Below, in pieces: positions 24,531 through 33,015 of a stretch of 64,000 bases of DNA. Position 1 is the first letter of the stretch; every line of letters starts with the position of its first letter. Made by a program: the position numbers and the translations under genes. Below the pieces are notes generated by a model, which saw only the letters and a program-made list of their open reading frames with translations, made no database searches and was not told the origin of the DNA. Origin of the DNA: Vibrio superstes (lineage in GTDB: Bacteria; Pseudomonadota; Gammaproteobacteria; Enterobacterales; Vibrionaceae); contig NZ_BCUR01000004.1 in NCBI RefSeq assembly GCF_003569005.1, positions 2,472,516 through 2,536,515 on the forward strand, written 5' to 3'.

Positions 24531-25136
24531 TTATTTCAATGTATGGAAACCAGAGTAGATACGGGTTGCGGTAGTGAACCAGCACATGGCGCCAAATACA
24601 TACGCAAGCTCTGCAAAGTAGTTGGGCAACAGGCACATCAGAATAAAACAGCCTATGGTCTCAGTGCCCTCGGTTAAACCACTCATGTAGTAAAGAGACT
24701 TGTGCTTATACACCGGATTATCTATGCCTCGTTTACCTGCCATTACAGCAAACGCCAGAAAGCTACTTCCCGTACCGATGAAAGAGAAGATCAAGAATGC
24801 ACCTGCAATGGCATTCGCTTCTGGATTGGCGAGTACAAAGGCAAACGGCACCATAGAGTAGAATAAAAAGTCGAGGCTAATATCCAGAAAGCCACCGGCA
24901 TCAGTGATCCCCTGCCTTCTGGCAAGTGCGCCATCTAGGCCATCACAAATCCTGTTTAACAGTATCAACAGCAGTGCGGCGGTATATTGCTCTAATGCCA
25001 ATAATGGCAAAGCAAAACAACCGATAATAAAACCAAATAGGGTCGTTTGATTGGCAGTGATACCTAGGCTGTCTAAAGCCCTCGCTCCTTGCGCTAAGGG
25101 CCAACGGATAACCTTGATGCTAAAACTATCAAGCAT
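24531..25136 (-). CDS. ynjF: CDP-alcohol phosphatidyltransferase family membrane protein (YnjF)
   Basis: 201 aa with about five to six membrane helices. It carries the CDP-alcohol transferase signature: DGLDGALARR at ~65-74, then G-x3-D-x3-D in GGFLDISLD (Asp85, Asp89). The gap between AR and the glycine is seven residues rather than the common eight. Its start overlaps the ynjD ATPase gene by 8 bp. In E. coli, ynjF also lies in the ynjABCDEF cluster, so the association is conserved. Which alcohol or lipid it uses is unknown. Confidence 0.85.
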   Translation of the reverse strand: MLDSFSIKVIRWPLAQGARALDSLGITANQTTLFGFIIGCFALPLLALEQYTAALLLILLNRICDGLDGALARRQGITDAGGFLDISLDFLFYSMVPFAFVLANPEANAIAGAFLIFSFIGTGSSFLAFAVMAGKRGIDNPVYKHKSLYYMSGLTEGTETIGCFILMCLLPNYFAELAYVFGAMCWFTTATRIYSGFHTLK

Positions 25137-25776
25137 GGCTCGTCTCCCAAGGCCAATTTAACACGCGGCTATTATCAGGGATGTCCTGTTCATCATGAGT
25201 CACCATAAGCGCAGGAACATTGGCGACCTTTAGTTGCTCGAATACCCAGTCACGAAACTGTGAGCGTAGTTGCTTATCAAGTTTACTGAAGGGTTCATCC
25301 AATAACGCTACCTCTGGCTGTGCCAATAGCATTCTGGTTAGGCTCACCCTCGCCCTCTGCCCTCCTGATATCTGCTCAGGATAGGAATATGCCAGTTGAC
25401 TCAAGGAGATTTGCTCGAGCGCCTCAATAGCCTGTTGTTTTCTTTGCTCGCCTTTCACTGTGTTAGGTAGCGCAAAGGCTAAGTTCTCCCAGATATTAAG
25501 GTGTGGAAACAACAAGTCGTCTTGAAACAGTATCCCTACCTTGCGTTGATGTGCAGGTACTGAGTCCAACGGGCGTTCGTTGAGTACCACCTCTCCCTGA
25601 TAAGAAAACTCTTCTGATAGATGGCCTGCGATAACATCCAATAAGGTCGATTTTCCACATCCGCTAGGTCCCATCAAAGACACGACTTCACCAGAATCAA
25701 TAGTCATATTCAAACTATCAAACAACACACTGCCATCTAGTTTACGAACTGTGAGATTTTTTAGACACAGACTCAT
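25129..25776 (-). CDS. ynjD: ABC transporter ATP-binding protein YnjD
   Basis: 215 aa ATPase. Walker A is GPSGCGKST, the Q-loop is FQDDLLFPHLNIWENLAFAL, the signature is ISGGQRARVSLTRMLL, and Walker B is VALLDEPFSKLD. It is short, lacking a C-terminal regulatory domain, like the thiamine/iron-type ATPases. It overlaps ynjC by 35 bp at its start and ynjF by 8 bp at its end, showing a tight operon. Confidence 0.9.
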   Translation of the reverse strand: MSLCLKNLTVRKLDGSVLFDSLNMTIDSGEVVSLMGPSGCGKSTLLDVIAGHLSEEFSYQGEVVLNERPLDSVPAHQRKVGILFQDDLLFPHLNIWENLAFALPNTVKGEQRKQQAIEALEQISLSQLAYSYPEQISGGQRARVSLTRMLLAQPEVALLDEPFSKLDKQLRSQFRDWVFEQLKVANVPALMVTHDEQDIPDNSRVLNWPWETSHA

Positions 25777-27451
25777 TCGACTGCAACCCCTTGAATTTGC
25801 TACGACGATATCGAGCTTGCATACGACTGCCCAATATCGCGATAAAGAAAAAGATTAATGGTAACAGCGCTTGCCACAAAGCATAGATGGCCGTTACTCG
25901 GCGATCAAAGCCACTGGATAAAGCCACTGCTTCAGTCGTCAGTGTTGAGATACGCCCCGCCCCTAAGATTAAGGTGGGTAAGTATTGAGATAGACTGACA
26001 CTGATGCCAATCGCCCACGCAAACAAGATGGCAGGAAATACCTGAGGTAATTTCACCTTTAGGAACACCGATAATGGCGTTTTTCCTAGGCTCAGTGCGA
26101 CGCGAGTCATCGCTTCATTGTAACTGCGCCACGGGCCATCAAGAGAAAGGTAGACAAACGGGAACGCAAAGAACATATGCGCCCAGCACACCCACAACCA
26201 ATGCGCATTTCCACCGATAAACAGGGTCGTTATCTGCAATCCAAACAAGATAGAGAGCTGTGGGATTAACATAGGAATAGCGATGACATAACCGGGAACC
26301 TGCCAGCGATGTCGAATTCGGTATTCGTGTGCTATTAACGCTAGAACAACCGCAACCGTTCCAGAGACCAACGCCAAGCTTAGACTCTGCTCAATAGTGC
26401 TGACTATACCTGACCATTCATACTCCCAAAATCGAGCAGAATAACGGCTAGGAACAATATCTGGAAAGCGCCAGCGCTGGGCAAAGCTCCACACTAGCAT
26501 CAGGGGAAGCATGGCTCCGGTAAGTAGAATAATTCCACTAAATAGCCCTCTCCCCGGAAGCATGACGCCACGTCGCCCAGAGATTTGCCAACCTCGAAAG
26601 CCCTTAGTAATCAACCATTCAATTGTTCGAGCAAAGGCAATGGTCAGCGTCGCTATGATAAATAGCACAATAGCGCCAGCCGATGCTCTTGGCAGTAACG
26701 TAAGATCAGGGTCGTTAAACCACTGCCATACCAGTACTGCAAAGGTCGGCGGGTTGGTAGGCCCCACAATCAATGCCACATCCACCACCGATAAGCTATA
26801 AGCCAATACCGCCAACATAGGAAAGCGCAGTTTTACCAACCATTGTACAAACAAAGATTTCCACCAAGCATGTGCTCGGCTGTAGCCCATAGAGGCGGTG
26901 ATCTTTTCAGTCTTATCAATGTTCAATTGTTTAAGGATGGGAATACTCATCAATAGCAAAAAAGGCACTTCCTTAATCGCTAGCATGATGATTAACCCTA
27001 ACGCGTAGGGATCATGAATGAGCAAGGCAAGCTCATGTCCTGTGGACTGATTAAGATCGTAGCCAAACAGAGCATGAATAAGGCGAACACCTAAGCCTGT
27101 CGGGTCGAACAAAAAGGCAAAGCCAATGGCAAACGCCACATGAGGAATAGAAAGCAGAGGTGATAGGGAAAGCTCAATCTTCTGCCACCAGCGAGTATTC
27201 CAACAACGCTGCAAAATGGCAAAGGCCAATACGCAGGCTAGGTAACTACTGACAATGGCAGAGAATAGGGTTAAGCCGATAGATTGCCAAACACCATTCC
27301 AAGCAAATACCTGCTTGAAACCGGTGAAAGAGAGTGAGCTCATTCCCAGTGGGGGAATGTAGCTAAGTGAAGACGAAACAACACCTAGCACTCCCGGAAC
27401 TGTTGGCAATACGCACAACACAACAACCAGTGCGTAGAGAAGACGAAGCAT
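25742..27451 (-). CDS. ynjC: ABC transporter permease YnjC (duplicated two-domain permease)
   Basis: 569 aa with ~12 helices in two repeated permease halves, the layout of ThiP/FbpB-type transporters. The coupling loops read KITASMGYSRAHAWWKSL in the first half and VALSLGKTPLSVFLKVKLPQ in the second. It follows the binding-protein gene by 6 bp. Together with YnjB and YnjD it forms a complete importer whose substrate has not been defined in E. coli. Confidence 0.9.
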   Translation of the reverse strand: MLRLLYALVVVLCVLPTVPGVLGVVSSSLSYIPPLGMSSLSFTGFKQVFAWNGVWQSIGLTLFSAIVSSYLACVLAFAILQRCWNTRWWQKIELSLSPLLSIPHVAFAIGFAFLFDPTGLGVRLIHALFGYDLNQSTGHELALLIHDPYALGLIIMLAIKEVPFLLLMSIPILKQLNIDKTEKITASMGYSRAHAWWKSLFVQWLVKLRFPMLAVLAYSLSVVDVALIVGPTNPPTFAVLVWQWFNDPDLTLLPRASAGAIVLFIIATLTIAFARTIEWLITKGFRGWQISGRRGVMLPGRGLFSGIILLTGAMLPLMLVWSFAQRWRFPDIVPSRYSARFWEYEWSGIVSTIEQSLSLALVSGTVAVVLALIAHEYRIRHRWQVPGYVIAIPMLIPQLSILFGLQITTLFIGGNAHWLWVCWAHMFFAFPFVYLSLDGPWRSYNEAMTRVALSLGKTPLSVFLKVKLPQVFPAILFAWAIGISVSLSQYLPTLILGAGRISTLTTEAVALSSGFDRRVTAIYALWQALLPLIFFFIAILGSRMQARYRRSKFKGLQSNESVSKKSHSS

Positions 27452-27457
27452 ATGCCG

Positions 27458-28603
27458 TTATTGCCCGTAACGCTTAAGCCATTCTTTCTCAATCAGTACT
27501 TGCCAGCTTGGATGAGGCTCATCGATGGCTTCAAATTGCTCAGAGGCTTGCGCACTTCCCTTCAGGTATTTATGTTCAAGAACAGAAGGGTCTCCCCACA
27601 CGGCTAAGTCGCCTTTTTGAGATTGAGCTTCAGGGCTAAGTAAAAAGTTGATAGCGACGAGCGCTCCCTCTTTCGCTGTGGCATTCCAAGGAATAGCGAG
27701 GAAGTGAATATTTGATAGAGCACCGGCATTCATTGCATAGGGTTTAGTGCTGTATTCTAGATTTCCAGCCGCTTGCGCAGAATAAACCGCATTAGGATTA
27801 AACGTCACAGCAAGATCCAGTTGTCCGTCATCAAGCAAGCGAATCATCTCAGCAGTGCCCGCAGGGAACTGTTTACCGCTTCTCCAGGCCACACTATGAA
27901 ACTCGTCTAGATAAGCCCAAAGCAATGAGCTGAGTCGAGAAAAATCTTCTTCCGTTACAGGTTTAGATAATGCAGGATCATTATTTGAAAGCTCTATAAG
28001 CAGCGCTTTTAGGAAGCTAGTGCCATGAAACTCAGGTGGTTTAGGATAGCTCAAGCGGTTTGGATTCTGTTTAGCGTAGCGGAGCATTTCGGCAAATGAA
28101 GCGGGAGGTACCGCAAGCAACTCTTCATCGTAGATAAAGACCAACTGCCCTACTCCCCACGGCGCTTCCAACCCTTCTGTTGGCTCTGAAAAATCCACCG
28201 CTACAGGCAAGGTTTTATCAACATATTGCCAATTAGGTAACGATTCGGTGAAAGGGCCAAACAACAGCTGGTTCTCTTTCATAGATTTGAAGTTTTCACC
28301 GTTAATCCACACCAGATCAATACTTCCGCCCTCACTTTTACCAACGGCTTTTTCTGCAATCAGACGAGGGGTGCTTTCTGCGATATCGGTGACCTTAACG
28401 TGCTGCAGGGTGACATCATATTGCTGCTGCAACTGCTTATTCGCCCATTGGATATAGCGGTTAATTTCTTGACTGCCGCCCCAAGCATGAAAATAGACGG
28501 TTTGTCCCTCTGCCTTTTTTTCCACTTCTTTCCAATCAAGCTCTTTCGCACCCACCCCAAACGCGGTGCAAAGCGTTAGGACTGCCGTGAGTATTTTCTT
28601 CAT
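27458..28603 (-). CDS. ynjB: ABC transporter periplasmic binding protein YnjB
   Basis: 381 aa from ATG 28603. The frame continues upstream to 28660, but MKKILTAVLTLCTAFGVGA is clearly the signal peptide start. The mature protein has WKEVEKKAEGQTVYFHAWGG and DLVWINGENFKSMKENQLLFGP, matching the YnjB extracellular solute-binding family (ThiB-like fold). It is first gene of the ynjBCD-ynjF unit. Confidence 0.9.
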   Translation of the reverse strand: MKKILTAVLTLCTAFGVGAKELDWKEVEKKAEGQTVYFHAWGGSQEINRYIQWANKQLQQQYDVTLQHVKVTDIAESTPRLIAEKAVGKSEGGSIDLVWINGENFKSMKENQLLFGPFTESLPNWQYVDKTLPVAVDFSEPTEGLEAPWGVGQLVFIYDEELLAVPPASFAEMLRYAKQNPNRLSYPKPPEFHGTSFLKALLIELSNNDPALSKPVTEEDFSRLSSLLWAYLDEFHSVAWRSGKQFPAGTAEMIRLLDDGQLDLAVTFNPNAVYSAQAAGNLEYSTKPYAMNAGALSNIHFLAIPWNATAKEGALVAINFLLSPEAQSQKGDLAVWGDPSVLEHKYLKGSAQASEQFEAIDEPHPSWQVLIEKEWLKRYGQ

Positions 28604-28859
28604 AATATTGTCCGTTATTTTCCGTGGCTGATGCCTTAAACGAGTGATTCCATGTAACACCTAGTTTTATGCCTAGGGCTTAATAGTAATACGTCAGCGC
28701 GGCCAAACGTAAACAATTGTTGCATCCTATAACAAAGGCTGTGAATCTAAACGTTAAAGTAACATTTATCCCCCACAAAGACCTGACATCAACCGAATTT
28801 CTTTCATTGTTTCACTACAGATAAATCTAAACGCTTATTTTTCAGACAGGCATAAAAAA

Positions 28860-28877
28860 GGGCAGCGAGTGCTACCC
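28860..28877 (-). terminator. Intrinsic terminator of yaiL
   Basis: On the minus strand GGGTAGC-actc-GCTGCCC is followed by TTTTTT, 20 bp after the yaiL stop codon. Confidence 0.8.
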
Positions 28878-28897
28878 TATCAAACCTAGGTTACCGA

Positions 28898-29419
28898 TTA
28901 CCACATAAGGTCATCAGGCACGACGAAGTCCTTATAAGGATCATCTTCATCAGGCGTTTCTTCTTCAGGTTTCTGAGTTTCAACAATTGCGTCTGGTACT
29001 CGAGTCGCAATCTTCTCTGCCACAATGGTAGGAATAACCGCATAGCTCTCACCATCGCGAGCAATACTCAAGATACCTTTGATAAGCTGAGTACGAGAAA
29101 GTTCGTCAACATAAACAGACTTCACCAATGTACCATCGGTAAAGTTGTATTTGATCTCGCCCTTAGAGGTATCGATACGGTTCATATCGATAAGTTGTTT
29201 TACTTGTGCCTTAAGCTCTTTAGCTAATCGTTGCTGTTCACGCTCTTGGTTGATTTGTTTGTCACGCTCTTGTTGCGCTGCGCGGTTTTCTTCTGCAGCC
29301 GCTTTTGCTTCACGTGCTTGCACGCGAGATTTCTTAGCGCCTTTCTTTGCTTTCTTTAGCTTCTTTTCGTTTACCAAGCCAGCTTTCAGCATTTGCTCTT
29401 GAAGGGTCAGTTTTGCCAT
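28898..29419 (-). CDS. yaiL: DUF2058 nucleoprotein/polynucleotide-associated protein YaiL
   Basis: 173 aa. The N-terminus MAKLTLQEQMLKAGLVNEKK leads into a highly basic, alanine/glutamate-rich coiled coil (~20-75). A compact domain YNFTDGTLVKSVYVDELSR follows, and the tail is acidic (DEDDPYKDF). This is the full DUF2058 architecture. The function is poorly defined; association with nucleic acid is inferred for the family. It stands alone between ynjB and guaA. Confidence 0.88.
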   Translation of the reverse strand: MAKLTLQEQMLKAGLVNEKKLKKAKKGAKKSRVQAREAKAAAEENRAAQQERDKQINQEREQQRLAKELKAQVKQLIDMNRIDTSKGEIKYNFTDGTLVKSVYVDELSRTQLIKGILSIARDGESYAVIPTIVAEKIATRVPDAIVETQKPEEETPDEDDPYKDFVVPDDLMW

Positions 29420-29509
29420 CTGTAATTCTTCTATCTATCAATTAATCTGATTAGGACTATTTTCGCATGCCTCGGGCAATTTTTCCTAATTTTTGGGTCA
29501 CATAAAAAA

Positions 29510-29534
29510 AGCCCGCAAGCTAAGCTTACGGGCT
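29510..29534 (-). terminator. Intrinsic terminator of guaA
   Basis: On the minus strand AGCCCGTAAGCT / AGCTTGCGGGCT forms a long stem followed by seven T residues, 31 bp after guaA. Confidence 0.9.
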
Positions 29535-29564
29535 CAAGTAACTCTAATTCATGCTAGCGAGGAA

Positions 29565-31142
29565 TTATTCCCACTCGATAGTCGCAGGTGGCTTACCTGA
29601 GATATCGTAAACTACGCGAGAAATACCATCGATTTCGTTGATAATACGGTTTGAAACCTTACCTAAGAAGTCGTATGGCAGATGTGCCCAATGTGCGGTC
29701 ATGAAGTCGATAGTTTCTACTGCACGCAGAGAAACAACCCAGTCGTATTTACGACCATCGCCCATTACGCCTACAGAGCGAACTGGCAAGAATACCGTAA
29801 ACGCTTGAGATACCTTATGGTAAAGGTCTGCATTGTGCAGCTCTTCAATAAAGATAGCGTCAGCACGGCGTAGCAAGTCACAGTACTCTTTCTTCACTTC
29901 ACCAAGAACACGAACACCTAGACCAGGTCCTGGGAACGGGTGACGATAAAGCATGTTATATGGAAGACCAAGCTCTAAGCCAATCTTGCGTACTTCATCT
30001 TTAAACAGCTCACGTAGTGGCTCAACCAAGCCCATTTCCATGTCATCTGGAAGACCACCCACATTGTGGTGAGATTTGATGACGTGTGCTTTACCTGTTT
30101 TAGAGGCCGCAGACTCGATAACATCAGGGTAGATAGTACCTTGCGCCAGCCATCTTGCATTCTCAAGTTTCTTAGACTCTTCATCGAATACATCAACAAA
30201 AACGTGACCAATGGTCTTACGTTTCTCTTCAGGATCAGACTTGCCTTCAAGTGCACTCAGGAAGCGCTCTTCTGCTTCTACCTTGATAATGTTTAGCCCG
30301 AAGTGGTCACCAAACATGTCCATCACTTGCTCGCCTTCATTAAGACGTAACAGGCCGTTATCTACGAATACACACGTTAGCTTGTCACCAATTGCGCGGT
30401 GAACCAGCATAGCCACAACTGATGAATCAACACCACCAGATAGGCCAAGGATCACTTCGTCATCACCTACCTGCTCTTTAATACGAGCAATAGCGTCGTC
30501 GATGATAGATTGAGATGTCCAAAGTTTTTCACAACCACAGATGTTGATCACGAAGTTTTCTAGCATACGTGCGCCTTGGCGAGTGTGCGTTACTTCTGGG
30601 TGAAATTGAACACCGTAGTATTTCTTCTCTTCGTTCGCCATAGCCGCGTACGGACAAGTATCTGTTTCAGCGATCTTAGTGAAGTCAGATGGGATTTCGA
30701 CAACCTTGTCACCGTGACTCATCCATACATCTAGAAGTGCATTGCCATCTTCAGCGATTGCATCTTCGATGTTATTAAATAGAGCTGACTTTTCTACCAC
30801 TTCTACTTGAGCGTAACCAAATTCACGCTCATCAGAACCGGCAACTTTACCACCCAGTTGTTCAGCCATAGTCTGCATGCCGTAACACACACCTAGAACT
30901 GGAACACCTGAGTCAAAAACGTATTGTGGAGCACGCGGAGAATTTTCTTCTGTCACACTCTCTGGGCCACCAGAAAGAATGATGCCGTCAGGGTTGAATT
31001 CACGGATATCCGATTCTTCTACATCCCAGCTCCAAAGCTCACAGTAAACACCAATTTCACGAACGCGACGGGCAACAAGTTGAGTGTACTGAGAACCAAA
31101 ATCAAGGATCAAAATACGCTGGTCATGGATATTCTTAGTCAT
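29565..31142 (-). CDS. guaA: GMP synthase (glutamine-hydrolysing)
   Basis: 525 aa, the usual bacterial length. The class I glutaminase half has ILILDFGSQYTQLVARR and the nucleophile in VLGVCYGMQ (~Cys86), with HPEVTHT closing the triad. The ATP pyrophosphatase half has the P-loop GLSGGVDSSV, and the C-terminal dimer domain ends PPATIEWE. It converts XMP to GMP. It is downstream of guaB on the same strand, but here a ~110-bp ERIC-like element separates the two genes. Confidence 0.98.
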   Translation of the reverse strand: MTKNIHDQRILILDFGSQYTQLVARRVREIGVYCELWSWDVEESDIREFNPDGIILSGGPESVTEENSPRAPQYVFDSGVPVLGVCYGMQTMAEQLGGKVAGSDEREFGYAQVEVVEKSALFNNIEDAIAEDGNALLDVWMSHGDKVVEIPSDFTKIAETDTCPYAAMANEEKKYYGVQFHPEVTHTRQGARMLENFVINICGCEKLWTSQSIIDDAIARIKEQVGDDEVILGLSGGVDSSVVAMLVHRAIGDKLTCVFVDNGLLRLNEGEQVMDMFGDHFGLNIIKVEAEERFLSALEGKSDPEEKRKTIGHVFVDVFDEESKKLENARWLAQGTIYPDVIESAASKTGKAHVIKSHHNVGGLPDDMEMGLVEPLRELFKDEVRKIGLELGLPYNMLYRHPFPGPGLGVRVLGEVKKEYCDLLRRADAIFIEELHNADLYHKVSQAFTVFLPVRSVGVMGDGRKYDWVVSLRAVETIDFMTAHWAHLPYDFLGKVSNRIINEIDGISRVVYDISGKPPATIEWE

Positions 31143-31231
31143 TTAGAAATCTCAATAGTATTAGATGGATGGAGGCAAATGGCCTCCAAAACTTTAAATA
31201 ATGTAAACGTCTCTTTCTGTCAAAAGAGTTT

Positions 31232-31343
31232 CTAGGGTGATAGTTGCTAAGCTGAATGCCTTGAAATCAAGGAGAAGGCGCACAGCTTACACAAGTAAAT
31301 GAGCACCTTCGACGAAGAGTTCGAAGCAGTCAGCGACGCAAAT
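31232..31343. repeat. ERIC-like (IRU) palindromic repeat between guaB and guaA
   Basis: The centre reads CAGCTTACACAAGTAAATGAG, close to the conserved ERIC core (GCTTACATAAGTAAGTGA). The outer arms also pair: GCTGAATGCCTTGAA on the left is complementary, with few mismatches, to the TTCGAAGCAGTCAGC end on the right. The inner arms GGAGAAGGCGC and GCACCTTC...CGAAG complete a long imperfect stem. The element ends directly at the guaB stop codon. Length and fold match ERIC elements described in enterobacteria and Vibrio. Confidence 0.8.
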
Positions 31344-31344
31344 A

Positions 31345-32808
31345 TTAACCTAGACGGTAGTTTGGAGCCTCTTTGGTGATCTGAACATCATGAACGTGAG
31401 ATTCATTTAGACCAGCACCAGAAATACGAACAAACTCAGCTTTAGTACGCATGTCTTCAATCGTTGCTGAGCCAGTTAGGCCCATGCTCGAACGTAGACC
31501 GCCCATTTGCTGATGAACGATCTCTTTTAGACGACCTTTATAAGGTGTGCGACCTTCGATACCTTCTGGTACCAACTTGTCTGCTGCGTTATCCGTTTGG
31601 AAGTAACGGTCTGAAGAGCCTTGAGACATAGCGCCAAGTGAACCCATGCCGCGGTATGACTTATAAGAGCGACCTTGATAAAGGATAACCTCACCCGGAG
31701 CTTCTTCTGTACCTGCAAACATAGAGCCAACCATCACACATGATGCACCAGCTACAATTGCCTTACAGATGTCACCAGAGAAGCGGATACCGCCGTCTGC
31801 AATAACTGGAATATCGAACTCAGCAGCAACTTCAGCTGCATCAGCAACTGCTGTTACTTGAGGAACACCAACACCGGTAACAATACGAGTAGTACAAATT
31901 GAACCTGGGCCGATACCTACTTTCACTGCGCTTACGCCAGCTTCAATAAGAGCGCGGGCACCAGCACCCGTAGCAACGTTACCACCAATGATCTCAAGAT
32001 CTGGGTGTGCTGCGCGAGTTTCACGGATGCGGCTTAATACGCCTTCAGAGTGACCGTGTGAAGAGTCAATAAGTAGAACATCAACGCCAGCTTCAACAAG
32101 AGCAGCAACGCGCTCTTCGTTACCAGCGCCTGCGCCAACCGCAGCACCAACACGTAGACGACCACGTTCGTCTTTACATGCATTAGGCTTGCGCTCAGCT
32201 TTATGGAAATCTTTTGCTGTGATCATGCCACGCAGTTTGAAGTCGTTATTTACAACAAGAACTTTTTCAACGCGAGCTTCATGCATCTTCTCTTGAACTT
32301 CTTCAGGAGATGCACCTTCTTTAACAGCGGCTAGGTTTTCTTTTGGCGTCATTACTGCTGAAACAATTTTGCTCATATCAGTAACAAAACGAATATCACG
32401 GCCAGTGATGATACCCACTAACTCTTGATTATCAGCAACAACAGGGAAACCGGCAAAGCCATGCTTTTCAGTTAGCTTAAGTACTTCTTCGATGGTTTGC
32501 TCTGGACGAACCGTCACAGGGTCAGAAACGATACCAGCTTCGTAGATCTTAACCTGACGAACCATCTCAGCTTGCTGCTCGATAGACATGTTCTTGTGAA
32601 TAAAACCAATGCCGCCTTCTTGAGCTAATGCGATAGCCAAGCGAGCTTCTGTAACTGTATCCATAGATGCAGAAATCATTGGTATATTAAGGTTAATATT
32701 CTTCGTCAAGCGGGTGCGAAGATCCGCTGTATTTGGGAGAACGGTGGAGTGTGCTGGAACCAGTAGGACGTCGTCGAAGGTCAGCGCTTCTTTGGCAATA
32801 CGTAACAT
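31345..32808 (-). CDS. guaB: Inosine-5'-monophosphate dehydrogenase
   Basis: 487 aa from ATG 32808; a TTG two codons upstream is not needed. A TIM barrel is interrupted by two CBS domains (~95-205: GIITGRDIRFVTD, GMITAKDFHKAE). The catalytic loop is GIGPGSICTTRIVTGVG with the active cysteine, and the flap has YRGMGSLGAM. It makes XMP from IMP with NAD. It ends NYRLG, one residue shorter than the E. coli form, directly at the edge of the ERIC element. Confidence 0.98.
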   Translation of the reverse strand: MLRIAKEALTFDDVLLVPAHSTVLPNTADLRTRLTKNINLNIPMISASMDTVTEARLAIALAQEGGIGFIHKNMSIEQQAEMVRQVKIYEAGIVSDPVTVRPEQTIEEVLKLTEKHGFAGFPVVADNQELVGIITGRDIRFVTDMSKIVSAVMTPKENLAAVKEGASPEEVQEKMHEARVEKVLVVNNDFKLRGMITAKDFHKAERKPNACKDERGRLRVGAAVGAGAGNEERVAALVEAGVDVLLIDSSHGHSEGVLSRIRETRAAHPDLEIIGGNVATGAGARALIEAGVSAVKVGIGPGSICTTRIVTGVGVPQVTAVADAAEVAAEFDIPVIADGGIRFSGDICKAIVAGASCVMVGSMFAGTEEAPGEVILYQGRSYKSYRGMGSLGAMSQGSSDRYFQTDNAADKLVPEGIEGRTPYKGRLKEIVHQQMGGLRSSMGLTGSATIEDMRTKAEFVRISGAGLNESHVHDVQITKEAPNYRLG

Positions 32809-33015
32809 TTGCAATATCTCACAACAATAGATGTTTAAGGTAGAGGACCCAACTGTTTACATGATTTGTAAATCGGTTGGATTGATATTGCGGAGGGAGT
32901 ATACACAGAGCGCAATCGTTTGGCCACACATATCTTGAAATTAAATTTGCGCTTTACCCCTTGCTGTGTATTATATTGGCGCTATCCTCCATACTCACGT
33001 CTGACGAGTGTCATT

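Noticed and set aside
32920..33015. Longer N-terminus for XseA
   Set aside because: The extra ~30 residues are cysteine/tyrosine-rich, not conserved, and overlap the expected guaB/xseA divergent promoters.
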